A stretch of DNA of 64,000 nt, from the NCBI RefSeq assembly GCF_000739915.1, contig NZ_BBJT01000018.1:1-64000 (forward strand). Reading direction: 5' to 3'. The translations under genes and the position numbers were made by a program. Positions 1-9,185 of the stretch are shown here, in pieces (the stretch's first letter is position 1; every line of letters begins with the position of its first letter). The stretch is from Paenibacillus chitinolyticus NBRC 15660. Its GTDB lineage: Bacteria; Bacillota; Bacilli; Paenibacillales; NBRC-103111. Under the pieces are notes generated by a model, which did not search any database, was not told the origin of the DNA, and worked only from the letters and a program-made list of their open reading frames with translations.

Positions 1-1
1 C

Positions 2-433
<432 letters not shown>

Positions 434-459
434 ATTTCTTTCTTTCTCCACGCAAGCCA

Positions 460-490
460 GGCAAGCTGCATAAAATGCGGCTTGCCTTTT
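460..490 (+). terminator. Rho-independent terminator after the YwmB-like gene
   Basis: The stem GGCAAGC-TGCAT pairs with ATGCG-GCTTGCC and is followed by TTTT. It lies 27 bases after the stop at 433. The rest of the 434-792 gap shows no convincing gene, only AT-rich sequence leading to the next ribosome site. Confidence 0.7.
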
Positions 491-792
491 ACCGAATCGC
501 ATCGTATGTGCAGCCTGGGGCTCATTTTACACACCGACCCTTTAAATCCAAAACCGGAAGAAACTTTTTTCGAAAATCGGCTTCTAACAAGCGGAATCCG
601 TTTAAATAAACTTACCGGCAAGTGGTAAGCAGTAAGTGCGCGGCGGCGGCCAAAAATCATAAGCACAATTTATGCACGAACGGCTCGCAGTCATAGCCTC
701 ATCAATGGCGCTTGCTCAGGCATCTGGTCGTTCACGGTTTAATTTCGACTTTTATTGAAATCGCTTACAATTATAATCCGGGAGGCGGTACA

Positions 793-1350
793 ATGACACT
801 GCGTTTTTTTCAATGGTTCGGTAAATGGAGTTTGCCGGAAGGTTTCGGGCGTAGATTAACGGCAGGCCTGATCCTCACGGCCGTTCTTGTCTCCCTGGTG
901 TTAAGCGCGCTGCTAAACAGGCTCGTGCCGGGTTCCATGACTTACGCCGACCTGATGACCCGCTCGCAGCCCGCCTCTTTTTATCTGCCTGATGAAAATT
1001 TTACTTACCGTGACCAGGGTGTCATTGAATCGTTTACCCGCCTGGCCCTTACCAAACAAGCTTTGCGGAAAGAAGAAGCCGCCTCCGCTTTTATTCCCGG
1101 CAAGGAGCCTCTCCGGCTTTCTTATGATAATTCCAAAGGCCGGGTTATTCTCGTCGACGCGGACGGCCGGATTTATACGCCGGTATCCAAAGCGGAGCTC
1201 CGCAATGAATCCAAGCTGCACTGGCTCTGGTGGAAGCTGGATACCGGCCGCTCGTCTTACCTGTATTACGTAACCGAGCCTGACGCGGCTATCGCCCGGC
1301 TGGCCGAGCAGATCAAAAATTCGGCTCCGGCAATAGAAGCGGCGGGCTGA
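793..1350 (+). CDS. Hypothetical protein with one membrane segment
   Basis: The product has 185 residues. I chose the ATG at 793 because GGGAGGCGG lies just upstream; an ORF also extends back to 712, but without a ribosome site. Residues about 24-46 form a hydrophobic membrane segment. The rest is a soluble extracytoplasmic-looking domain containing GRVILVDADGRIYTPV, which hints at a small sensory or PAS/cache-like fold. I do not recognise the family. It stands alone between the YwmB-like gene and the convergent cluster at 1585. Confidence 0.7.
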   Translation: MTLRFFQWFGKWSLPEGFGRRLTAGLILTAVLVSLVLSALLNRLVPGSMTYADLMTRSQPASFYLPDENFTYRDQGVIESFTRLALTKQALRKEEAASAFIPGKEPLRLSYDNSKGRVILVDADGRIYTPVSKAELRNESKLHWLWWKLDTGRSSYLYYVTEPDAAIARLAEQIKNSAPAIEAAG

Positions 1351-1584
1351 ACCCTGAGCATCATGCCCTGCCGAAGAACTTCCGCACCGCGCGAAGCTTC
1401 CAGCACGCGGTGCTCGGCGTCACATGACGGTGGTCAACCACAACGTTGTCCTTCGCTCCTCGCCCAAGCCCTCTCTTGCCCGCTTCTTTTTTCACATCGC
1501 ACCGCTATCCCGGCCCCTTGCGGAAACCCGGCTTTCCGGTATGCCCCGCATCCGGTTCCGATGGTTCTCTCCCTGGGGCTTTTT

Positions 1585-2628
1585 TCAACCTTCGAGCAGG
1601 GCAATCAGCTTTTGCAGAAGTACAGGCTCTTCGTCCCGGAATTGGTTGAACCGGAGCCTTAACCGTTCAAACACTTCCTTATCCTCGCGGATTTCATGTC
1701 GGATGTACTGGTCCCTCAGTTTCATCGCTCTCTTAGCCAGATCTTTATAGCCTTCCGCAAGCTCTTCGTCATACGGAATGATCCCCTCAGTCACCAGATA
1801 TTCGATCCGGTCGCTCATCATTTTTTTGTGTTCCCACAGAAGATGAAGGTGCCTTACATCGTTGCGCATTCCCAGCCGGGGATCGTTTTGCTCTACGGCG
1901 TCGTAGTACATCTGCAAATAGTCGTATACCCTGATTCCGAAAGCTTCATTCTCGTCGGGATTGTAATTGATCCGGTTTAAGCGGGTCTCCCCGTTAAGAT
2001 AATCGCGCAATTGGTCGATCACGGCGACTTTGTCGAAAGGATAGTGGAATTCCGGCTCGTATTTGTAAAAATACGTATGGTGATCTGACGTTTGTCCCTC
2101 CTTCAGCAGCTTTTTCATGGAATTTACGGCATCGAGAAACTCTTCGAAAGATATCTCCAGATTGCGGTATACTCCCGTATGGTCGAACATGGAGGCATAA
2201 AAGACCCGTTCTTCCAAGTTAAACCCATACAGAAAAAGGTGATGGGGGAACGGCTCCTGCTGATAGCAGGCCGCCGGCGACAGCTTGGATTCGTCCAAAA
2301 AAACGATACAGTAATACCCGTTACGGATCTGATCCGCAAAAAATTTCGGCCAATCATCCAGCGCCAGATTTTCCAAAAACGTATAATTGACGTTGCATGT
2401 GAGCAAGAACGGATTGTTGAAATTCAGTTCATTGGGCTGGCCCCGGAAAAAATCGACGTAGCACTGCCTGCCGTCCTCGAGAAATTTCTTCGTGCAGGAC
2501 AACTGGATAAAATTGCTGTAAAACCAGGGAATCGTTACTGCATGTCCGCTGGTAATCGAAAGTGTATAGCCCCACCGCAAAAATCCTTTAAGTGGCGGAT
2601 TCGATAACGGAAGCTGAACGGCGTTCAT
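1585..2628 (-). CDS. BtrH N-terminal-like protein, possible acyltransferase
   Basis: The product has 347 residues. The N-terminal two thirds resemble the BtrH_N / C39-peptidase-like fold: a Cys in LLTCNVNYTF, then GYYCIVFLDE, then a His-containing HHLFLYGFN and an ISFEEFLDA-like stretch. In butirosin biosynthesis BtrH moves an acyl group from a carrier protein to the aminoglycoside. An analogous transfer from the cluster's carrier protein is inferred here. The C-terminal third is helical, charged and unassigned. The start at 2628 has a strong AGGGGGAG site and overlaps the upstream glycosidase gene by 41 bases, so it is very likely co-transcribed as the last gene of the cluster. Confidence 0.6.
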   Translation of the reverse strand: MNAVQLPLSNPPLKGFLRWGYTLSITSGHAVTIPWFYSNFIQLSCTKKFLEDGRQCYVDFFRGQPNELNFNNPFLLTCNVNYTFLENLALDDWPKFFADQIRNGYYCIVFLDESKLSPAACYQQEPFPHHLFLYGFNLEERVFYASMFDHTGVYRNLEISFEEFLDAVNSMKKLLKEGQTSDHHTYFYKYEPEFHYPFDKVAVIDQLRDYLNGETRLNRINYNPDENEAFGIRVYDYLQMYYDAVEQNDPRLGMRNDVRHLHLLWEHKKMMSDRIEYLVTEGIIPYDEELAEGYKDLAKRAMKLRDQYIRHEIREDKEVFERLRLRFNQFRDEEPVLLQKLIALLEG

Positions 2629-4246
2629 CTGGTTCTCCCCCTTCTGTCGTGGTATCCGGAATCGTGACCGGCAGAGTTCCGGCAGGCTCCGCCTTGCCCG
2701 TCAGAACACGGGCCAGAGCCTGCAGGGTATGCGGATGGTGTTCGTAGCAGGCCAGGAAGCCTTCGGCCTCCGGGAATGCCGCAAGATCGACGGGATTGCG
2801 CAGGGAGACCGGGATGACTTTGGCGCCTCCCTCCAGCAGTTTGCGGACCAATGCGGGCTGTCCCGGATTAGAAGCCGTGTGGAAAATACCGGCGACGATC
2901 TGCCCGTATCGCTGCGCTTCGGAAGCCAGGGCCGCAATCTCATCCGGACTCGGGCTGGTCCCGTACACGCGCTCCGTGAGGTTCGCCCCGATAAAAGGGC
3001 GCAGGAATCCCGCCAGGGTAGCATCGTGTATCGGCTCGTCTTCGGATTTGCAGGCGGCCGAAATTTGCGGCCAGAGCACCAGCGTGTCGACGTCCGGAGA
3101 CAGCCTGCAGAAATCCGGTTCACGGTTGACGGCCGTAATACTCTCCTCACGGAGCCGTTCAATCGTCCGCAGCGTCTGCGGATTCTCCAGCAGAAGCCGT
3201 GCTTCTTCCCAGCTGCGCTCCCGCAGCTCTCCGATGCGGCGCTCCTTCAGGCGAAGAATACGCTCCACGGAAGCGTCGATCCGCTCCTCCGGCAGGCGCC
3301 CGTCCGCCACGGCACGCTCCAGAGCCGCCACTGCCTCCAGCTGGCTTGCGTACGTGTGGCTGACGAGCAGCAGATCCGCTCCGGCCAGCATGGCCCGGAC
3401 GACGGCCTCGCCTAAGCCGATTCCCTGCGTCACCGCGTCCATTTCCATGCAGTCGGTCACGATGAGCCCCTCGAAGCCCAGCTCCTCCCGCAGCAGTCCC
3501 GTCAGGACTTCCCGGGAGAGAGTCGCGGGAACAGGCTCTCCGCCGCTGAGCAGCGGAATTCCGACATGGGCCGTCATAACGGCTTCGGCCCCGGTCAGGG
3601 CTGCCCGACGGAACGGCACAAGCTCCACCGACCGGAGCCGTTCGAGGGAATGCCTCACGACCGGCAGCTCGGCATGAGAATCCGTCTCCGTATCGCCGTG
3701 CCCGGGAAAATGCTTGATGACGGAGGCGATCCCTCCGTCCTGAAAGCCGAGCATGGCGGCGATCCCCAGCTCGGAGACCAGTTCGGCGCTGTCTCCGAAC
3801 GAGCGGACGTCAATGATCGGATTTCGCGGATTGACGTTGATGTCCACCACCGGCGCGAAATTCATATTGATGCCCAGCGCCTTGAGCTCTTCCGCCGTCC
3901 CCTTGGCGGCTTCGTAAAGCAGCCCGGGGTTCCGCGCCGCTCCCAACGCCATCGCCGCGGGCAGCTGCGCGATCCCCTGCCTTACCCGGACCACCATGCC
4001 GCCCTCCTGGTCCGTCCCCATCCACAGCGGGATGCCGGTCGCGGCCACAGCCATCCGCTGAAGTTCCTCCGTTAAAGCGAATGCCTGCCCGGGGTTGTCC
4101 AGATTGCGGGAAAAGAACACGACGCCACCGGCGAAATGGTTCTCCAAAAGGTCCCGGATATTCATATCGGGCGTAAGGCCCTCGAAACCTACCATCAGAA
4201 GCTGGCCGATTTTTTCCTTCAACGTAAGCTCGCTGCACGCTCTCAT
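2588..4246 (-). CDS. NagZ-type beta-N-acetylhexosaminidase (GH3)
   Basis: The product has 552 residues. It contains the GH3/NagZ signature KHFPGHGDTETDSH at about 178-191, whose Asp189/His191 form the family's acid-base dyad, and VTDCMEMDA with the presumed nucleophile Asp265. The sugar-binding MGTDQEGG is at about 77-84. Residues beyond about 340 form the second domain seen in Gram-positive members. No signal peptide is visible, so it probably acts in the cytoplasm. It could work in muropeptide recycling, but its place between the dehydrogenase and the BtrH-like gene suggests it trims a glycosylated intermediate. The start at 4246 has an AAAGGGGG site. Confidence 0.85.
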   Translation of the reverse strand: MRACSELTLKEKIGQLLMVGFEGLTPDMNIRDLLENHFAGGVVFFSRNLDNPGQAFALTEELQRMAVAATGIPLWMGTDQEGGMVVRVRQGIAQLPAAMALGAARNPGLLYEAAKGTAEELKALGINMNFAPVVDINVNPRNPIIDVRSFGDSAELVSELGIAAMLGFQDGGIASVIKHFPGHGDTETDSHAELPVVRHSLERLRSVELVPFRRAALTGAEAVMTAHVGIPLLSGGEPVPATLSREVLTGLLREELGFEGLIVTDCMEMDAVTQGIGLGEAVVRAMLAGADLLLVSHTYASQLEAVAALERAVADGRLPEERIDASVERILRLKERRIGELRERSWEEARLLLENPQTLRTIERLREESITAVNREPDFCRLSPDVDTLVLWPQISAACKSEDEPIHDATLAGFLRPFIGANLTERVYGTSPSPDEIAALASEAQRYGQIVAGIFHTASNPGQPALVRKLLEGGAKVIPVSLRNPVDLAAFPEAEGFLACYEHHPHTLQALARVLTGKAEPAGTLPVTIPDTTTEGGEPDERRSASVIESAT

Positions 4247-4265
4247 TCGGTTGCCCCCTTTGCCG

Positions 4266-5291
4266 TTACATTTGCGTCCAATCGAACATAACTCCCATGA
4301 AATCGGACTTCCGCCCGGCGATCCGGGAATACACCGATACGGCTTCGAGCGGGCTAACTTTCTCGCTAATGAGACTTTCGACGTCCAGTTTTCCGCGACG
4401 GATGGATTCGAAAATGAATCCGTTCATGTCCGGTTCCGTCCACCCTTTAAAACCTTCCATCATCCGCCCGTGAATCCCCAGTATGCTGACCGAATTAAAG
4501 ACGACTTTCGGCCCGATGGTCTGCTTCGAGGGCTCCGTCGAATCGCCCAGCAGAATCACTTTTCCGAGATCCCGGGTCAGTTGGGTACAGTACGGTAGTA
4601 CCGCGTAGGAGCCCGTAATATCGTACACCGTGTCAAGCATTCTTCCTCCGGTGAGTTCTTCGACCTGTCCGTATGCATCAGCCACCGGAAGATCCAGCAG
4701 ATCGGTCGCCCCGTTTCGGCGGGCTTGATCCAGACGGGGGCTCTCCGGCGCAATCGCGATAATTTGGCGCGCACCGCTCGAATTCAGATACTGGACCACG
4801 AGCTGGCCGATAAGACCGAGTCCGACGACACCCACTCTTTCGCCGAATGCGGGTTCGGCGCGCAGGATACCCAACAGGGCGACCTTAGCGATCTGCGTAA
4901 AAACCGCCTCTTCATCACGGATCGTATCGGGAATAAGCGCCGCTTCCCGGTAATCGGCGAGGAAGTACTGGCGGTGTCCGGCAGGGCAGATGATCCTGTC
5001 GCCGGCCCGGATTCCTTCCACCCCACTGCCCGTCTTCAGCACTTCCGCCGCCATGGAGTATCCCGGATAGAACGGGTAGCGGACCCACGATGACCAGACC
5101 GTCCCCTCGTCGAAGCGCCCTTTCAGACAGGCTAGTTCCGTTCCCGTGCTGATCAGAGACTTTTTGGCCGCACATAAGATTTGTCCCGGTCCCGGCTCAG
5201 GTACCTTTTCCTCTAAAAGCTCGATCCGGTCCGGCTCCTGAAATACGCAGTTTAACGAGGTGTACCCCCCGCTTATCGCAACATCCGGCAT
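4266..5291 (-). CDS. Medium-chain dehydrogenase/reductase, zinc-less type
   Basis: The product has 341 residues with an MDR fold: an N-terminal GroES-like domain and a Rossmann domain with GVVGLGLIGQ. The usual catalytic zinc cysteine is replaced (SLISTGTELACLKG) and the structural zinc loop cysteines are absent. It therefore resembles the zinc-independent or inositol-dehydrogenase-like MDRs rather than true alcohol dehydrogenases. The likely role is NAD(P)-dependent oxidation or reduction of a sugar or alcohol intermediate of the cluster. It lies 19 bases upstream of the glycosidase gene, consistent with one operon. The substrate is unknown. Confidence 0.75.
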   Translation of the reverse strand: MPDVAISGGYTSLNCVFQEPDRIELLEEKVPEPGPGQILCAAKKSLISTGTELACLKGRFDEGTVWSSWVRYPFYPGYSMAAEVLKTGSGVEGIRAGDRIICPAGHRQYFLADYREAALIPDTIRDEEAVFTQIAKVALLGILRAEPAFGERVGVVGLGLIGQLVVQYLNSSGARQIIAIAPESPRLDQARRNGATDLLDLPVADAYGQVEELTGGRMLDTVYDITGSYAVLPYCTQLTRDLGKVILLGDSTEPSKQTIGPKVVFNSVSILGIHGRMMEGFKGWTEPDMNGFIFESIRRGKLDVESLISEKVSPLEAVSVYSRIAGRKSDFMGVMFDWTQM

Positions 5292-5343
5292 GTTTTGGCA
5301 CTTCCTTTTCTAAGTATAGGATGGGAATCCAGAATTCCTTGAA

Positions 5344-6147
5344 TTAGCTGCTCGCGCTGCTGTACCCTCTTACGGCCTGTTTCCAGAGCAGCCGCACGAC
5401 AGCGAAAAGCAGCAGCGAACCGGCCAGCGCCAGTCCCGCATAAAGCCAGCTGAGCTGACCGAGCAGGAACATCGGGCCGAAATTGGTAACAAGGAACAGG
5501 GGAATAACGAAGGTGCCGATCCGGCGGACCCAGGCCGGGTAAATGGCCATCGGAAAATTGTTGGCGTCCCAGACAGAATGGGCGATTTCCGATACGGAGC
5601 CCGTCTGGACGAACCAGAACGAAAGCAGCGCCGGAATAATCATCAGGCAGTACGTGATGACAACGGAGACGACAAGCAGCAACGCGAATCCCGCAAGCTG
5701 CACGAACGTCAGCGGAATATCCATGGCGTGCCAGCCGATACCGACCATGACGAACCCGACCAGAATGTCGGGGATCGGAAGCGCCAGATCCACATAACGC
5801 AGGGAAGCCATGAACTGGAGGGAAACCGGCTTCGTCAGCATGAGATCAAGCGAACCGTCCTTGATATACTCGGGAATTTTCATGAAATTTGTAAAAAACA
5901 GGCCGACATAAATTCCGGTCGCCACAGTATGCATGCCAATAAAAAGCAGCAGCCCTTCGGGCGGTATCCCGTCTACGTGAAGGTCAGTGCGGAACACGAC
6001 GAGCACATACAGCAGCTTGGCGAGCAGGTAGACGGATTCGACCAGCAGGCTCATTATAAAATTGCCCCGGAACTCCATCTGGGCAATGAGGCAATTTTTG
6101 ATGAACATGCCGTACAGAAGAGCGTATTTTCTCATGATTTTAAACAT
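5344..6147 (-). CDS. ABC-2 family exporter permease (second subunit)
   Basis: The product has 267 residues and about six membrane segments. It belongs to the ABC-2 permease group formerly called DUF990, which usually occurs as two adjacent permease genes plus an ATPase, as here. It contains the group-typical GSLDLMLTKPVSLQF. It is separated from the partner permease by 12 bases. With that partner and the ATPase at 6966 it probably exports the product of the cluster, or gives self-resistance. Transport direction is inferred from family membership. Confidence 0.8.
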   Translation of the reverse strand: MFKIMRKYALLYGMFIKNCLIAQMEFRGNFIMSLLVESVYLLAKLLYVLVVFRTDLHVDGIPPEGLLLFIGMHTVATGIYVGLFFTNFMKIPEYIKDGSLDLMLTKPVSLQFMASLRYVDLALPIPDILVGFVMVGIGWHAMDIPLTFVQLAGFALLLVVSVVITYCLMIIPALLSFWFVQTGSVSEIAHSVWDANNFPMAIYPAWVRRIGTFVIPLFLVTNFGPMFLLGQLSWLYAGLALAGSLLLFAVVRLLWKQAVRGYSSASS

Positions 6148-6159
6148 ATGGAACGTCCG

Positions 6160-6969
6160 CTACCCCCCAACCGCCGAGTATTTCTTCATGGATACGCGCC
6201 ACGTCAGGCGGGAAAGCCAGAAAAACAGCAGGATCCACCCGCACTGGATCAACATCCCCTGGTACATGGCCACCGCTTCCGTCTTGCCGCTGAGGACATT
6301 GACCGGAAAATAAATCGTATACGGGAACGGCGTGTATTGAAGCGCCTTCACAACCGTTTCACCGAAAATTTCCAAAGGAAACATGCCCCCGCTCAAAATA
6401 TTGACCAGCAGACTTGTAATGACGAAAAAGTACGAGATTTCATGCAAGTAAAACGCGCTCGCGCAGATGCAGTAGGCGATCAGGAAGTTGAGCAGAAGCG
6501 CTCCCAGCAGCGTGAAGGCAAACAAGATCAGCCGTACGGCCTCCACATCCAGCACATCCCTAGCCGCCGAAATCCAGATAATCCCGATAAGCAGAATTGC
6601 CGTAATTCCGTAATAGATCGCCTTCTGTCCGAAGAAGGACACCAGCCGGTAACCGAAATAGCTCACCGGTTTGATCAAGTATTTGTTAAGACCGCCGTTT
6701 TTGATATCGTCGGCAATCTGGTGCTCGAACTGGGTGGCGATCAGCTTGGACACCAGCCCCGCCAAAATGGTGTACAAAATAATTTGGCCGTACGAGTACG
6801 AGAACAGCGCCGCCTGGCCGGAATGCCGGTACACCGCCGTCCAGATAAAATACTGGACAAGGATCGGAAAAGCGGCTCCCAGCAGACCGAGAAAGAAGTG
6901 AAACCGGTATTCCATCGAATGCTGGACGCCCATCGAAAAAACCGCCATGTACAATTTGCGTCTGTTCAT
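6160..6969 (-). CDS. ABC-2 family exporter permease (first subunit)
   Basis: The product has 269 residues and about six membrane segments. It is paralogous to the next gene: the motif GGLNKYLIKPVSYFGYR parallels the DGSLDLMLTKPVS of its partner. Its ATG overlaps the stop of the ATPase gene in an ATGA arrangement, so the three transporter genes are translationally coupled. Confidence 0.8.
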   Translation of the reverse strand: MNRRKLYMAVFSMGVQHSMEYRFHFFLGLLGAAFPILVQYFIWTAVYRHSGQAALFSYSYGQIILYTILAGLVSKLIATQFEHQIADDIKNGGLNKYLIKPVSYFGYRLVSFFGQKAIYYGITAILLIGIIWISAARDVLDVEAVRLILFAFTLLGALLLNFLIAYCICASAFYLHEISYFFVITSLLVNILSGGMFPLEIFGETVVKALQYTPFPYTIYFPVNVLSGKTEAVAMYQGMLIQCGWILLFFWLSRLTWRVSMKKYSAVGG

Positions 6970-7949
6970 CCGGCGGATTCCTTACGGTAAAGCATCGAAA
7001 TGCTTTCCTCGATCGGCACGTCTTCAATCGTCCAGTCGACGATCGGAAACGAATCGAGCACGGCGCGCGACACTTCCTTCAAGCGGTGCTTCGGCAGCTC
7101 CAGAACGGCATTGTAGCCGTCTCCGCTGACGATTTTGCCGAACTTGGCCAGCCGATGCTCGGCAACGGGTTCGGAGAACTGCAGCCGGATAATTTTCTGC
7201 TCGCCGAAAAGATCATTGATCTTATGGAGATCCCCGTCATACAGCAGGCTTCCTTCGTTAATGATGATCGTCCGCTTGCACAGATCCTCCACGTCCTTCA
7301 TGTAGTGGCTTGTCAGCAGGATCGTCGCGCCGAACTGTTCATTGTAATATTTCAGAAACTCCCTAACCTTCTTCTGGGATGGAAAATCGAGGCCGATCGT
7401 CGGCTCGTCGAGGTAAAGCAGCCGGGGCCGGTGGATAAGAGCGGCGATCAGCTCCATTTTCATCCGTTCACCCAGGGATAGCCGGCGCACCTGCACGTTC
7501 AGAAGCTCCTGAACATCCAGCATTTCCGATAACTCGGCGAGGCTCCGGCGGTAAAGATCGTCGTCCACGTCATAGATACATTTGTTCAGATAAATCGACT
7601 CGCTGGCGGGAAGATCCCACCAAAGCTGGTTTTTCTGGCCCATCACTATGGAAAACAGCCGTTTGAACTCGTTTTTCCTCTCCCACGGCACATAGCCGAG
7701 CACGTCGGCTTCCCCACCGGTGGGATACAGAATGCCCGACAGCATTTTGAGCGTCGTGGTTTTACCCGCCCCGTTGGGTCCGAGGAATCCGACGCACTCG
7801 CCGGGGCCGATGTCGAAGGAAACGGATTTTACCGCTTCCTTCACCAGCGACTTGCGGGCGAATAAATTTTTCAGCGAATTTTTAAGCCCGGCTTCTTTCC
7901 GGTAATACACGAACGATTTGTGCAGCTCCCGCACACGGATGAAGTCCAT
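6966..7949 (-). CDS. ABC exporter ATP-binding protein
   Basis: The product has 327 residues. Walker A is GPNGAGKT (57-64), the signature is LSLGERMKMEL and Walker B is LLYLDEPTIGLD. It has the C-terminal extension common to natural-product exporter ATPases of the DrrA type, and pairs with the two permeases directly downstream. The ribosome site GGAGGGGCAGGG precedes the ATG. A 60-base gap separates it from the radical SAM gene upstream. Confidence 0.9.
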   Translation of the reverse strand: MDFIRVRELHKSFVYYRKEAGLKNSLKNLFARKSLVKEAVKSVSFDIGPGECVGFLGPNGAGKTTTLKMLSGILYPTGGEADVLGYVPWERKNEFKRLFSIVMGQKNQLWWDLPASESIYLNKCIYDVDDDLYRRSLAELSEMLDVQELLNVQVRRLSLGERMKMELIAALIHRPRLLYLDEPTIGLDFPSQKKVREFLKYYNEQFGATILLTSHYMKDVEDLCKRTIIINEGSLLYDGDLHKINDLFGEQKIIRLQFSEPVAEHRLAKFGKIVSGDGYNAVLELPKHRLKEVSRAVLDSFPIVDWTIEDVPIEESISMLYRKESAG

Positions 7950-8009
7950 CCCTGCCCCTCCTGAACGATTGCCTGTTTTGCCTGATTGGGCGGCATAAAG
8001 TTTAAACGC

Positions 8010-9185
8010 TTAAATTCCGTTATTGTAAAGCAGCACGCATTTGGAGCAAATCGGCATCAGACCGCAGGCCAGAACTTCGCGCTGCTTGCGGAGATCTTCA
8101 CCGTGGAAAATATCCGCCACGCTTTCTTCATTCAAGTTGCCGACGCTGAATTCCGGGAAAAATTTGCACGGATTCACTTTGCCGTCCGGCATAACGTCCA
8201 TCCGGTTGGAGATCGAAAAGCACTTCGTCCGTTTCATGGCCGGTTTCTCGCCGCCCCGGATGAAGTCTTCCACTTCCTCGGGCTCCAAAGCGGGCTGGTA
8301 GCGGACACGAACATTCCATACCCGGGAATTGACGCGGTTCAGTTCATCGATCAGCGTGTCGTAATTGTCCGGCGAGATGTGGAACGTGAACGAATGCCAG
8401 CTGTTCTTGTGGCCTTCTTCGAAACGGGCTGCGAGGTGCGGGAAATGGGCATCGAAGTAGGTGTCCATTTTCTCGGCCGTATCGTTGGGGATGTACCAAG
8501 GGAAGCAGAAATAGACGGAATCGACGCCCATTTCTTCGAAGTATTCCATAAAGCTGTACAACTGGTTGACCATCTGGTCGTTTACGGTCAAGGCTACGGA
8601 CACTTTGCCTTTGTACACGCCCTGCTTTTGCAGATCCAGAAGGAGCTGGACGGCGTGAATCACTTTCTTGAACGTGCCTTTGCCCCGGATCGCATCATTC
8701 TCCTTCTCGAAGCCTTCCAGGCTGACCAGCATGACGAGATTTTCCGACATTTTCAGAATGGAATCCAGCTTCTGCTCAATGAGAATCGCATTCGTGCAAA
8801 TGGTCGTGTACCGGTCTTCTTTGGCCAGCAATTCCGCCAGTTCATCGAACTTGGAATAGAACAGCGGCTCACCGCCCCACAGGAACACGCGCGATTTGCG
8901 TTCTCTCGTTTCGGCCAGAAGCTTCTCCACGACGGGAATTTCGATTTCGTCGTTCTTCACTTCTTTGGCAAAGCCGTGATGGAAGCCGTCCGGGTTCCAT
9001 TCGAAGCAGTGTTTGCAGCGCAGGTTACAGCCGTTATTGAGTTTGATTCCGATCTCGTAAGGCACGGGGGCCGCATAAGCCGGATCTTCCCTGCGCTTCC
9101 TTCCCGTTTCCGCCAGCGGAACCAGGGTTCTTTTCATATTACGGAACGTAAGTTGGTCAAACGTAACTGCTGTTTTCGGCTGCAT
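8010..9185 (-). CDS. Radical SAM/SPASM enzyme
   Basis: The product has 391 residues. The radical SAM cluster cysteines are in CNLRCKHC (Cys53, Cys57, Cys60). The C-terminal SPASM region carries further cysteines at about 322, 340, 374, 380 and 383 for auxiliary Fe-S clusters. A WGGEP motif follows the first cluster, as in peptide- and aminoglycoside-modifying SPASM enzymes. The reaction cannot be told from sequence; epimerisation, dehydrogenation or cross-linking of a carrier-bound or glycosylated substrate are options. I chose the ATG at 9185 because GGGAGGATTACTT precedes it, although the frame stays open further upstream. Its start overlaps the glycosyltransferase gene by 29 bases. Confidence 0.88.
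   Translation of the reverse strand: MQPKTAVTFDQLTFRNMKRTLVPLAETGRKRREDPAYAAPVPYEIGIKLNNGCNLRCKHCFEWNPDGFHHGFAKEVKNDEIEIPVVEKLLAETRERKSRVFLWGGEPLFYSKFDELAELLAKEDRYTTICTNAILIEQKLDSILKMSENLVMLVSLEGFEKENDAIRGKGTFKKVIHAVQLLLDLQKQGVYKGKVSVALTVNDQMVNQLYSFMEYFEEMGVDSVYFCFPWYIPNDTAEKMDTYFDAHFPHLAARFEEGHKNSWHSFTFHISPDNYDTLIDELNRVNSRVWNVRVRYQPALEPEEVEDFIRGGEKPAMKRTKCFSISNRMDVMPDGKVNPCKFFPEFSVGNLNEESVADIFHGEDLRKQREVLACGLMPICSKCVLLYNNGI

Noticed and set aside
5578..6990. Long plus-strand open frame of 470 codons
   Set aside because: It lies opposite the two ABC-2 permease genes, has a composition rich in Gln/His/Asp/Arg typical of an antisense shadow, and has no ribosome site.
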